Origin: Terebella lapidaria
Lineage: Eukaryota > Annelida > Polychaeta > Terebellida > Terebellidae
Direction: 5' to 3'
Length of the DNA stretch: 64,000 nucleotides
NCBI GenBank assembly: GCA_949152475.1
Contig: OX424558.1
Span: 38,388,651 to 38,452,650, forward strand
Below the pieces are notes generated by a model. It ran no database searches, had not been told where the DNA came from, and saw only the letters and a program-made list of their open reading frames with translations. The translations under genes were made by a program, and so were the position numbers. Each line of letters begins with the position of its first letter. The first letter of the stretch is position 1. Positions 12,322-23,916 of the stretch are shown piece by piece.

Positions 12322-12586
12322 TGCCCGTGATAGGATAAAGCAGTAGTACTTTGTGCAAACGACTTAATACTTCGTGCAAACGACTTAGTACTTCAGGCAA
12401 ATGAAATAGTACTTCGTATGAACGAAGTAGTACTTTGTGCAAACGAAGTAGTACTTCGTGCGAACGAAATAGTGCTTCGCGCAATTGACTTAGTACTTCG
12501 TGCGAACGACTTATCAGTTCATGCGAATGACTTAGTACTTCGTGCAAACGAAGTAGGTTTTTTTTCATCATGTCCTATCACGGGCA
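12322..12586. mobile_element. MITE with internal 21-bp hairpin minisatellite
   Basis: The ends are 14-bp perfect inverted repeats, tgcccgtgatagga at 12322-12335 and tcctatcacgggca at 12573-12586. Between them lie ten 21-bp units of the form agtacttcgtgcaaacgaagt at about 12345-12556. Each unit can fold on itself because acttcgt pairs with acgaagt. The element interrupts the pol region of the surrounding gypsy fossil. The unit length is a multiple of three, so it produces spurious heptad-repeat frames on both strands. Confidence 0.85.
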
Positions 12587-13131
12587 CCGTAAGTATATCT
12601 CCCCTGAGTAAGATGTTGTGATCTTTGTTGTCATCTACCGATACGACAGATAGTTCTTCTTTCACTTTCATCAGGGTTTTGATGCCAGGTAGTTCTGTGT
12701 TGTCTTCATGCCATTCCTGTTCTGTTAGCTTCCATCACTGCTTGCAGTGTTGCATCTCCTCTTGTTGCTTTTTCGATTTCTGTTATGCTCAGGGCTTCAG
12801 GAATGTTGTTGTGCGATAGGAATCTCACGTAGTCTTCTGCCATATTTCCAACGGTAGTTTCTATGGGATGTCGAGACATGTAGTCTGCTGGATTGTTTTT
12901 CCCAGGTTTGTAGATGACCTCATATCTGTATTCAGCTAGTCTCAGTCCCCATCTGGCAATTTTAGCTGGTGGTTTAGACCTCTGGTTATTCAGGATCAGC
13001 TGAAGCGGCTTGTGGTCAGTGATAAGTTCAAACTCGCATCCATATAGGTAGGTGTGGTGGTGTTCACAGGCCCAGACGATAGCTAGTGCCTCCTGTTCAG
13101 TTTGGGAATAGCGTTGCTCAACGTCTGTTAG

Positions 13132-15374
13132 TGCCCGAATAGCTGATCACTTTGCATCAGCTCAGTCGGATCACAATATGGTGCATTTGCTGCCAAAATA
13201 CGAACAGGTCCTGAACGGATCAAACCTGTCGTCCGGGCCGTCAAACAATGGACCCCTGGAGCTGTCAAGGAACTTCGAGCATGTCTGGATTGCACTGACT
13301 GGGATGTTTTCCAATGTGACAATCTGGATGATCATGTGAGTGTTGTGAGTGACTATCTCATTTCTTGTGAAGAAATGATTCCCACTAAGTCAGTCAAAGG
13401 CTTCAGCAATAACTCGTTTCGGATAACAAAAAAATCTGAAAGATACTATCAATAAAAAGAAGGTCGCCCTCAGCCACAAAAATGCCGCAGAGGTAAAAGC
13501 AATTCAGTGCGAAATACAAGAACAGATCACTGTTTGCAAATCAAACTTCAAGCGTAAGTTAGAAGATCAATTCAAGTCTGGTCAATCAAAAGATGCCTGG
13601 CGAGGTCTACGTCAAATAACTCGTTTCGGAATAAAGTCAAATGCCATTCCGGATACTGTTGATAACTCTTGTGAACGATCTAAATAACTTCTATTCTTGG
13701 TTCGACATCCACAATGTCCCTAACGAACGCAAATCTATCAGAACTGACATCTTGTCGCGATCACACCAATGGCCTAAGCTTCAGATATGTGAGGAACATG
13801 TTCGTGCCATTTTTCGTAAAACCAAACCCAACAAGGCACGTGGCCCAGACAATATTTCCGGTAGGGTTTCGAAAGAATGCAGTGCCAAACTTGCCCCTAT
13901 ATTCTGCAAGCTATTTCAACTATCGTTGGATTATAACATGGTTCCAACTATATGGAAAACGTCCAATATCAGGCCACTTCCCAAAAAGACTCGTCCATCT
14001 GCTCTGAACGACTACTGTCCTGTCGCGCTCACCTCACTCATTATGAAGTGTTTGGAACGTGTTGTTTTGTCCCTGCTGCTCCCGTCAGTGAGACCCCTCC
14101 TGGACCCACTCCAGTTCGCTTACTGTGCCAAGCAAGGGGTGGAGGACGCCACGCTGACCTTGGTGCATTACCTCTATCAGCACCTTGAAGTCACAGGAAA
14201 TACGGCCCATGTTCTAATGATAGATTTCTCAAGTGCATTCAACACGATACAGCTGCACTTAGCGATGAACAAGCTGTTGTCAATGGGGGTAAACGGTCAT
14301 CTCATCCTGTGGATTGAGTCGTTTCTCACGTGTCGACCACAGCGTGTCCGCATTGGTTCCTCCATGTCTGATGTCTTGGTAACGAACACTGGAGCTCCAC
14401 AGGGATGTGTGCTCTTGCCCGTGCTCTTTACACTATACACCAACGACTGCCGGTCGGAGCACGGCACGTGTGATGTCATTGAATATGCGGAAGATACCGC
14501 GATACTCGGGCGTCTGTCCAGAAACTCTGCTACTCACCTCACCACCTACAAACAATGCGTGACGGACTTCGTGGCCTGGTGATAGAACACTTATCTGGAA
14601 CTGATCATCAGCAAAACGAAAGAATTGGTGTTTGATTTTGGCAAACATTCTAGTGTGATACAACCTACCGTCATCAATGGTGAAAATGTGGTCATAACTG
14701 ATGAGTATAAATACCTGGGTACAATCATCGATAATAAACTTAACTGGAAGTCAAACAACAAAAAGGTGTATGGTAAAGCACAACAAAGATTATATTTCTT
14801 GCGTAAATTGAATTAATTTAAGGTTGATTACAAAATAATGGAACTTTTCTACATGTCTGTTATTCAAAGCATCCTAACTTTCTGCATGTTGGCATATCAT
14901 GGTAACAGCAGGAAGTGCGATGTATTAAAATTGGCACGCGTGATAAAGCAGTCAGAGAAACTGACATGAACAGTACTTCCCTCGATCAAAGACCTGCGCA
15001 CCAAATTATGTACAACTAAAACAAAAAATATACTGAAAGTTTCGGTTCATCCACTGTTCCCGTTTCTTCGAAAGCTCCGGTCAGGGGTTAGGTTAGAAGC
15101 AGTTCGATGTCGCACAACAAAATAATTATGCCAACTCTTTCCTGCCAAGTGCTGTCCGCCTATATAATTCTTTGTATGTACGGTAGTTTGGTGTAATGTC
15201 CATGTCATGTAAGTGTTTTGTAATTCCTGCTGTATGTATGTGTTTGTGTGAGTTGTGATGTATTATCCATGTCATGTATGTGTATTGTAAATTCCTTTTG
15301 TGTGTATGTGTTTGTGTCAGTTGGTAAACAAGTTTCCTTCGGGATTGAATAAAGTACTCTCTATCTATCTATCT
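13132..15374 (+). mobile_element. L2/CR1-like LINE, 5'-truncated, inside the gypsy fossil
   Basis: The plus strand encodes the end of an endonuclease region, then a non-LTR reverse transcriptase with the motifs KPNKARGPDNISG, IDFSSAFNTI and GAPQGCVL. It continues through a thumb region and an L2-type tail, then ends in (TCTA)n at 15357-15374. The RT catalytic box reads YAED instead of YADD. The frame is interrupted (a stop after DFVAW at 14582, others before 13640 and after 14810), so the copy is dead. Its end next to a tetranucleotide tail and its position within RNase H of the minus-strand gypsy element show that it inserted later than that element. Confidence 0.9.
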
Positions 15375-17835
15375 CCTAGTCCAAAAGGAATGGCATCAAC
15401 AACTAGTCGAGTTGGTTTGTTGATGTCAAAATAGGTCATCACTTGATGGTTGATGAGCTTGTCTTTTAGTGTCTCGAATGCTGTTCGTTGTTCTTCACCA
15501 CAGGCGAACAGTGTTTTCTCTCTCTGGTTAGTCTTCTCACTGGTTCTGTTATGGTGGAGTAGTCTTTGATGAACATCGACACATAGTTGGTGATGCCTAG
15601 GAGACTTCTGACATCAGATTGGTTGCTTGGTGGTGCAATTTCTGTGATAGCTTCAATCTTCTTGGCATCTGGCTGTATGCCTTTCTTGCTGAACACGAAG
15701 CCAAAAAAATCAATCTTGTCTTTGTTCAGTTGACACTTCTGTCTGTTCAATGTCAAACCTTTCTCTGCCAGTCTTTGTAGCACTGCTCTTAGGTTGGTGT
15801 TGTGTTCATCTTGGGATCTGCTATAGACGATGATGTCATCCCACACATTTTTCACTCCTGGTAGATCTCGGAGGATTTCTGCGATAGTGGCATTGAATAT
15901 TTCTGCGGCAGCACTGACCCCAAAGATCAGACGTTCGAATCTGCGCAGGCCTATTGGTGTTCTGAAGGTGGTTATGTATCTAGAGGCTTCATGAAGCTCC
16001 AGTTGGTGGTATGCAGAGTTCAAGTCAAGTTTTGAGAATACTTGAGCGCCATTCAGCTCTGCAATCAATTCGTCCAGCCGTGGTGTGGAATGTCTTGTTC
16101 TTTCGATAACCTCGTTTGGGAGTCGCATGTCTAAACAAATTCTGATGTCATCTTGGTTTGGTTTTGGTACGCAAAGCATTGGTACAATCCATGGTGTTGG
16201 TCCATCTGCTTCCTCGATGAGGCCTTGTTCTTCCATCTCTTGCAGTTTAGCAATTACTTTCGCTCTAAAGTGGAACGGTAGTGGTCTGTGTGGAACTGCA
16301 ACGGGTTGAACTGTTGGATTGATGTGTAGATTAACTTGTATGTCTCTCAGCTTCCCAATTCCAGTGCAGAGTTCTGGAAATTCTTCTGTCAGGTTGACAG
16401 GTTTGGTGGTAGAGCTAATCATGTTGATGGTGTTGACGATGCCTAGTTTGCAGGCCGCTTTGTAGCCTATCAGCGAACCAGTTTTACCTCTGACAATGTG
16501 GAACTTAATGTCTTGTGTTGTGTTTTCTCTTGTGACTTGTACTTATATTGTTCCAATTACAAGAAGTGCTGTTTGAGTGCCGTATGGAAATACTTCGGTG
16601 TCTGATTTTTCTAGTGGTGGATGGTAGTCAAGCTCGTTGTACGTCTCTTCATCTAAGATGTTGATAGATGCTCCAGTATCAACCAGGACTCTCAGAAATT
16701 TGTTGTTTATTCTGATCATCGTGGTAGGTTCTGTCATTTTCACTACGACGTACACCCTCTCTTCTTCAGATCCTTCTTCGGAGTTGTCTACTTCGGTGAC
16801 TTGGTGGAAACATTTTGTTGGATTTGGTGGTTTCTGGATATTCCAGCAAACGCTAGCAAGATGACCCTCTCTGTCACATTTGCTGCAGGTGGTATTATGA
16901 GCAGGACATATTCCTTGATGTGGATATGAGCCTCCGCAATAGAAACATTTGTCAATGATTTGCCTTTGTTGGTGATGGTGGTTCCCCTGGAAGCTGGATT
17001 TTCCTCGGGAATATGAAGTTCTGTTATCATGGTAGGATTGTCAGCCATGTTGGTGACGTTTCTGTTGTTTTAATAGCAACCTTTTCTTTGGAGTTGCCTC
17101 TGCTGCTGCCTCTGTCTCGGAAGTTTCCCCATCCTCTGCTTCTGTCTCGTCCTCTCGTTGGATTTCTGGAATTTCCACGGACAGCATTGACACCTTCTTT
17201 GTGTTCGATTTCTTTTGTTTGACGATCAACTGTTTCTAATTTTCCTGCAAACACCAGCAGCTGTTCCAGCGTAAACTTATTCTCGAGAGCTGTTCTTCTC
17301 AGTTGTGTGGTGCATTTCTGGATAACTTGCGACTTAATTTCGACATCAGGATTTTCAAATTCACATCCAGTGGTGAGGGAACGCAGCCTGGTGTAAATTC
17401 TGCCACAGTCTCATTAGATTTCTGGACTGCTTCCCGGAAGATGCAGTATTCAGTGTTTTGTAATGGGTTGAAGTATTCAGTTAGACTCTCTACTGTCGTC
17501 TTGTAGTTTTCTTTAGCCCCTTGTTGTGTTGCAGTGAATGGTGCAAACACTTCTTGAAGTGGTTGGCCCCCATAGTGGAGTAGCATGCCCCTTTGTCGTT
17601 TCTGATGTTGCTCGTTTTTGGCAATCAGTTGAGTTTTGACACCATCTTCTGCATCCTCTGGGACGTCTTCTACATCTATGTTCAGTGATGTAAACAAATA
17701 CTCTAGTCCATTCAGCCATTTCTTCCATCTCTCCCCTCTTTAAGCATCTTCTGTGGTGTTGAAAGCGGGATAGATGGGAAGACTTTCTGCCATTTTCGTC
17801 TAGATGATGGATTTCCTTTGTTCTTGGGGGCACAT

Positions 17836-18879
17836 GGGGTTGGCGATAATAGGGTGTACTGGGCAGTTCTTTTTTGTTGGAGTTAGATTTGGTGGCATTT
17901 GGTGGATTCTTTCAGATGTTGGACACTTATCTGGGATTCATGATACTTCAGTTTATGGAATAAACTTCATTATAGTGGCTAGAATACAGGACACAGTTTC
18001 CTGACGGTCTCTAGTATCTCTGGCACACAAATGTATGGAGTGCCTTAAGTGACATTACACTAAATGTAGATATTACAATGGGGCTAGATCCGGAAAGCTG
18101 AATCTCAATGGACAACATTTCGAGGAAGTAATAAACGTAACTGCAGACCACCCATGCGGTTTGGCTGGGATTGAAGGTAGGATGGACAGGCAGGACTCCC
18201 CTGGGGCATCCAAACTACTTGAGGATGAAATACTGGACCAGCTATCTATACATATTATTACAGGATGGGACCATTCAAATGCCTAAAGGAAGGGTGCGAA
18301 TATTCGCCCCACAAGAAACATGTGCTCGAGGAACACCCACAATGTGAACGCCACAGTGAGGCAGTGTGACAAGTGCGATAAAGCCCGTATTTCATTGACC
18401 GTGTTTTTGTGTGTAAACAAACATGTCATTCGTGTTGTATCATTACGCATTCATGTTGCACGATAAATTTCGAGTATCCACGCATGGCACCCAAGTGCTA
18501 TGGCTATGGCTCAGAATGTACTTATTAGATGGCATATATTGTCACCTATTTGTACACTATTGACCAAGAACAACTTTACGAATATATTGAATTTTGGGCC
18601 AAATCGAAAACGGTGTTGAATTTTATGAACACTTCTTGCAACTTTTTGATGGGCGTACTCGATCAGGGACTACTATTCATCAGTGTTCATACGAACTATA
18701 CGGTACCAATTGCTTTCTCATCGGTATTCTCCTGCATGGACATCGTATGTAGGCTTATATAATATGCACACGGGATTAAATTGAAAACAGTGCTAGAAAT
18801 GAATGCGCAATTAACTTCTTTCATCTGGGGGGATCAGGTGCTTTGCACCAGGTATAATTCTTGTCTCTTTTCTGGACAA
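17836..18879. other. Intergenic, no gene seen
   Basis: This stretch lies upstream of the gypsy gag and should contain its 5' LTR and leader if they survive. I found no match to the 10960-11640 side. Short frames at 18529-18762 and 18781-19062 do not look like protein. The second runs into the start of pseudogene copy 1. Confidence 0.4.
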
Positions 18880-20279
18880 CACGTACCTCGCGTACCCAGT
18901 CTTCGTGGATCAGGTACTGGGGAAGTACGTCCTGAGCGGAACCGAACGAAGACAGTACAAACACACCTTAATGACATTGAGAGGTGTATTAAGGAATATT
19001 ACTCGAGCAAGTTGTGCTGTTGGACGGCTGTGACAGATTTATTGGGCAGGTGGAAGAGGTAGGAAGTGCCGCCGATGGAAGCTACACTCCGGGAAGTGAT
19101 TTGACTACTTGTTGGTGCTGAAGCACTGACAAATTAAACCAGGTGATATATACAGAGTAACACCTCCAACAACAAAACCCACGACCTTCACTGAAGATGG
19201 GAATATGAAAAGTCCGAAGTCCGTTTTCCAGATATCTTTTGGTAATGAACCCCTGGAAATATGGCAGAAGTTTATGACATGCGCAGAATACCGATATAAC
19301 AAAACCAAATACACTGCAGATCACACAAATTGCGTCCTCTAGGCCATAGGGATTAAGAGCATTAAGGCTAATTGCTGAAGCATACCAGGAATGTATTATG
19401 CCAATTGATTCCACCATCACTGATGTAAAACGCCACCACCCAGCGGTGTCACTGTATTTCTCCCATAAGGGAATTGACAAAAAGGCAGATATCACGATTG
19501 ACTTTGAAATAACCAAGAGTTCACAGTGCTGGCCGTTCGACAAAAACCTAGATGATGCAAACTAGATGATGCTTTCAGAGACAAAGTGGACCTTTGTCAT
19601 CTGGTGCCAACGGGAGACTACTGGAAACTGGCCTTACCTTTGGTGGAGCGAGATCTCTTGTTGCCGGAAGACAGACCATTTCTTGTTATGACGAAGGTGG
19701 GTACTATTAAATTGAATTTGTTATTGATGATGAGACCAATTATTATTATCATTAGTAACACCACAGATACCACTAGGCGTTTCGTGCATTCATGCCACAT
19801 TAAATGTCCACAATGTAGACCAGGTGACTTTTTATCAATTGAAATGTCTGATTCATTTCGGGAGCAGAAATTTTGACATATGTCCTGAGCAGATGGAATC
19901 AAATCCATCTCTGGTTTTCAGTATATTCACAAAAGCCTGGAACAAATATTTTGTACTACACGGGTAACTATGTATTCGATTCCTCAGAGCAAATGAAGTC
20001 TACATGTCCGAAAGATGCATCAAAGTCGCCTGCTAAAAAACCATCAAATCTATGAAGGTTCATTTGGTTGGAGAGTCAACAGCCACTGGTGAAGAAAACG
20101 CTTTCATGGAAGTTGATCAATTGCCAAAAGACCACTCAGATTTCCCAGAACCGTACAGGATACTGGATCATCTCCGGAAGCTAAGCATACATGTTACACA
20201 GAAGGAGTAATCCACACAGTGCTTTGTATTGATGTCAGCATGAGTGCAGAATGTGCCTCAACTATACATTTTCAGAATG

Positions 20280-20421
20280 AATAAAGGCCTCATGAATGCA
20301 TGCCAAATGTCTTTGTTCCATTAAAGAATTCTGACAAAACCTTTACTTGTTGGTTTCCTGACGAAAACTCAAGAACGCCTGGACGTGTCTCCGAGAAATT
20401 GTCACCATCATATCAAGGATC

Positions 20422-20489
<68 letters not shown>

Positions 20490-21250
20490 GATCCTTGATC
20501 ATATCACGTAGATGAATCCAATTGTTTTGGACCCGGATCCGAGTTCCAGTTAGTCCGTGAGGATGAATTGTCTGTCAAATGGTTTCCGGATGATCACTCA
20601 AAAAGTACTTGAGCTACACTTCTGGAACTTGACAGATAGGTTGATATTGTGTCAAAGAGCTTTATTGATTATGGGGTCAGTAAGTCGAATGGCCTTTGAA
20701 CCAGAGCTCAAAACAGATTTTGGTGAGTCGTCTTTGAGGCCCACTGCATATATTCGGGAAACGATGCGTCGTAGATTGAAACGAAGTTTTTTTTGCTGAC
20801 TCATGGCATTTAACAAATATGACTTAGGGGTATGTTGGGTGAACTTGGCTCTGGGCCAAATATGTTCTGCTGAGTCAGGTGTTTTCATTTTCAACCATAT
20901 CTCGGAAACAGTACGTCGTAGAGCAAAACGGACGTTATTTTCGGACTCGTGGCATTAAAACAAACAGGTTTTTTGGGGGGTATATGTTGGGTAAACTTGG
21001 CCCTGGGCCAAATAATTTTCTGCTGAGTCGGAATTTTTCATTTTCGGCCATATCTCGGAAATGGTGCGTCATAGAGCAAAACGGGCGTTATTTTCAGACA
21101 CGTTATTTTCATCTAATCAACCTCAGCCTAAAATTTTTCCGCTTAGTCACCATCTTTTATCTTGGCAAATCTTGATAACAGTGAAACCGATGGTGGGGAC
21201 ACACATGAATTTTAGTTGAAATGCCCCACGGCATCTTCAGCCCTTGACGT
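20280..21250. repeat. Repeat block interrupting copy 1, with (TA)n and inverted satellite relative
   Basis: Contains a pure (TA)n run at 20425-20486. From about 20650 to 21170 it contains two to three diverged units that are the reverse complement of the satellite at 1-958. Shared blocks include catatctcggaaa, gagcaaaacgg and cgttattttc. The unrelated flanks on both sides belong to pseudogene copy 1, so this block was inserted into it or replaced part of it. Confidence 0.8.
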
Positions 21251-21753
21251 CTAGTTTGATATAATTCCATATGATTTAACATGTTAAATCATGGGTTACC
21301 ATGGCAAGTACCACTTTTTCGCAGTGTGTCATACTATCACGATTGACGTTAGTCATGATGTGAACTTTACTTTGAATCGATGTCCTGTACTCGAAAAGGT
21401 ATAAGTTTCTCATTCTAACACCTGTTTGTACACACATGGTGACACTACTCTGCTTAGTTGGCTTATGCAGGTAAATAATCTTTGCTGTGATCAAAGACCT
21501 GCACTGTATTAGACATATACGAGCCTCGGAGTAATGTATGACTTTGTATTGCGAATGATCCGTGTTTTCATGGGGTAAGCGTCCGTCACTTACAGGCAGT
21601 ACCCTTTATATGAGTTCTTTTATCACGATGAATATAATCCACATATGTTCGTCTTGGTGGGTTTATTTACGTGCGGAACTGGTGCTGTTTTCGTCTTTGT
21701 GACAATTTCAGGACTGCTCGAAGGTTGGCATGTGGTGTTGTAGTGTGTTTTAT

Positions 21754-22309
21754 GGCTCCCCGTCCGTGGTACAAAAAAAGTGAAGTAATTTTTCGTTCAA
21801 CTCATATGTATGAGATACTAAGTCGTACGCATGAGATAATCATCAAAATCATCAAAATTTGGCTGTATTGGTGGTAATAGATTGATACTTACATAATAAC
21901 ACTTACGCATGAGAAACTAATTTATACGTATGACATACGTATCTCATATGTATATGAGATAATTTTGAACTGATACCTAATATATATATCATTATACATG
22001 TAGGTAGAAAGATGCGTGCATGATGTGTCATTTTCAAGGAGAGCTTAAAAGAAGCAGGAATGTTTGGGTGGAAAGCACGGAGGATGAACATATTACTTCC
22101 ATTTCCACGTCAGACTCGTGTATATGGAAATTTTAGTATCTCCTACGTATGAGTTAATATCTCCTACGTATGAGATAAGTATGACTCATACCTCATACGT
22201 TTGTGCATGGTAGTATCTCATATGTATGACTTATCATCTCATCTCGTATGACTTATATTATGTATGAGTTGGAAAAAATAACTTTTTATTGTGGCACGCA
22301 CGGGGCGCT
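21754..22309. mobile_element. MITE with palindromic tatgag minisatellite core
   Basis: The imperfect inverted ends ggctccccgtccgtggtac and its counterpart near 22291-22309 enclose a core rich in short self-complementary units such as atctcatatgtatgagat and ctcctacgtatgag. Comparison with copies 3-5 shows coding homology ending just before and resuming just after it, so this is an insertion into pseudogene copy 1. The strip ggctgtattggtggtaatag at about 21861 also occurs elsewhere in the window as part of a dispersed repeat. Confidence 0.7.
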
Positions 22310-22475
22310 ATTAGTGTTATCCATTGGCACAGTATACTGACTTGATAAATCATACTATTTGAATGGAGGATGCACACGTAAGTACGACAGCAGCGCTGGG
22401 ATTCAATGCACATATTACTTTGTCTAGTTTCAGTTTATGCGACAGTATTTGGTTTCCATCATATTCCAGACTTAA

Positions 22476-22767
22476 GTATTGTAAGTAAAATTATGTAGTA
22501 ATTCTAGTATAGCTTACGAATAATCAATTTATCAATTAAAATAAAACTAACCAATATAGTGTCAATATCGAAAATTGCCTCGACGTAGGTGTAACCAGGC
22601 AACTTCAACATAGAAACAAACAAACAGTGCAGAACGAAGACCGAGTTGATTTGGACTGGAATGGACAACATGTTGACAATATGAAAAGTGTGCAAATTCA
22701 TCTATAATTACTACTAGTTATCTTCATACCGGTTTCGGATACACATGTGATCTCAATTACTTTCACA
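22476..22767. other. 5' flank of copy 2
   Basis: AT-rich, with no recognised repeat and no obvious TATA box. It differs from the 550-bp 5' flank shared by copies 3 and 4, so copy 2 probably has its own promoter or has lost the ancestral one. Confidence 0.3.
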
Positions 22768-23622
22768 ATGTCGGCAGCCAAAGAATATAAAAGGAGGCAT
22801 GGGACGGAATCAAAAAATCCCTATCCAATCTATGTGGATAAGGCACTAGGAAAGTATGGCTTGAGTAAACCTGAACAAAAACAATACAAGGACATTCAAA
22901 GGACACTGAGAGGTGTAATAAAAAATATTCTTGAGCACGTTGTGCTGTTGGACGGCTGTAAAAGATTCGCAGGGAGGGTGGAAGAGGTCGGGAGTGCCGC
23001 CGATGGAAGCTACACTCCAGGAAGTGACCTTGACTATTTGTTGGTGATGAAAAACTGGCAACATAAGAAAGGTGACATATACAGAGTAACACCCCCAACA
23101 ACGAAACCCACGGCCCTCAGCGAAGATGGGAAAATGAAAGGTCCGAAGTCATTTTTCCAAATTTCTTTTGGTAAGGAACCCCCGGAAATATGGCTGAAGT
23201 TTATGACATGCGCAGGATGTAGAGAGACCAATGTCAGATGCACCGAAGAGCACACAAGTCGCTTCCTCCACGCCAATGGGGTTCAAGAGCACTTCTTAAG
23301 ATTGATCAATAAAGCATCCAAGAAATGCATATTGCCAAATGATTTCACGTTAACCGAGACAGCACGCCATGGCCCAGCAGTGTCAGTGTACTTCTCCTAT
23401 AAGGGAATCAACAAAAAGGCAGATATCACGATTGCCTTTGAAATAACCAAAAGTTCACACTGCTGGCCATTCGACGGAAACCTCAGGCTCAATGATGTTA
23501 TCAGGGACAAAGTGAACGTATGTCACTTGGTGCCTGCGGGAGACTACTGGAAGCTGTCCTTTCCTTTGGTGGAGCAAGATCTCCTGTCAGCAGATAACAG
23601 AGATATCCTTGTTATGACGAAG
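22768..23622 (+). CDS. NTase-TM copy 2, exon 1: cGAS/Mab-21-like nucleotidyltransferase core
   Basis: 285 codons from ATG at 22768, chosen over the upstream in-frame GTG because it aligns with the MASK/MAAT starts of copies 3 and 5. Motifs: G75-S76, then SDLDY with D87 and D89, and the third acid D219 in KKADITIAFE. This is the cGAS/Mab-21 triad, followed by GDYWKLSFPLVE, which resembles the cGAS strand after its catalytic core. An insert carries C148-x2-C151-x6-C158-x3-H162, a possible zinc site. The exon ends VMTK|gtgggt in phase 0. Family knowledge: such folds make cyclic or linear oligonucleotides, or act as inactive scaffolds. The product here is unknown. The catalytic residues are complete. 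Confidence 0.88.
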
Positions 23623-23916
23623 GTGGGTAGGCCTACTATTAAATTGAATTTGTTATTCATGACTGGACTACACCAATTATTATTATCGTTATTATCACCA
23701 CGGGTACCACAAGGCGTTGGTGCATTCTCGCCACAGTGGATTGTCCACAATGTAGACCTATATATGACTTTTTAACAATTCCAATGTTTGATTCAATTCG
23801 GGAGCAGAAATGATTCGTGTCACGAGCAGATGCAATGAAGTCCGTCTCTGGTGTTCAGTATATTTTATGGAACAAATATATGTACTACATGCGTAACATT
23901 CAATTCAATTCCTAAG

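Larger units (their letters stand above)
11100..17835 (-). mobile_element. Ty3/gypsy retroelement fossil with nested insertions
   Basis: Read on the minus strand it carries gag (about 17300-17830), a CCHC knuckle (about 16860-16940), an aspartic protease (about 16640-16720, LVDTGAS), reverse transcriptase (about 15466-16422), RNase H (about 12640-13130), an H2C2 plus integrase core (11633-12283; HGGHQG, ADFVGPF, TDNGPPF) and a C-terminal tail (11160-11420). It is broken in several places and interrupted by an L2-like LINE and a minisatellite MITE. RT and integrase are still easy to read, so it appears younger than its plus-strand neighbour. No LTR pair could be matched between about 11000 and 17840-18500. 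Confidence 0.92.
18880..22475 (+). pseudogene. NTase-TM family copy 1, decayed and twice interrupted
   Basis: Homologous to the four other copies. The NTase part runs about 18885-19720. It starts YPVFVDQVLGKY and keeps the GS...SYTPGS block, but a base is lost inside the SDxD box and several stops follow. The CxxC-type motif has decayed and a segment near 19340 is lost. The VMTK/gtgggt exon end is still visible near 19690. The exon 2 linker is at 19985-20200, where the first membrane segment is deleted and the text jumps to IDVSMSAECAS. After a repeat block at about 20280-21250 the loop and TM2-TM4 region resumes at 21255-21750. A MITE follows, and the TM5-TM6 region continues at 22320-22475. 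The C-terminus is missing. Confidence 0.85.

Noticed and set aside
12345-12556. Regular 21-bp repeats that could suggest a CRISPR array or a heptad-repeat protein
   Set aside because: The repeats are contiguous with no spacers, sit between 14-bp inverted ends, and interrupt a gypsy fossil in a eukaryotic genome.
17836-18500. Search for the 5' LTR of the minus-strand gypsy element
   Set aside because: No stretch here matches the 10960-11640 side well enough to be called an LTR pair by eye.
20300-20515. Frame with a long Ile-Tyr run
   Set aside because: It is the (TA)n microsatellite.
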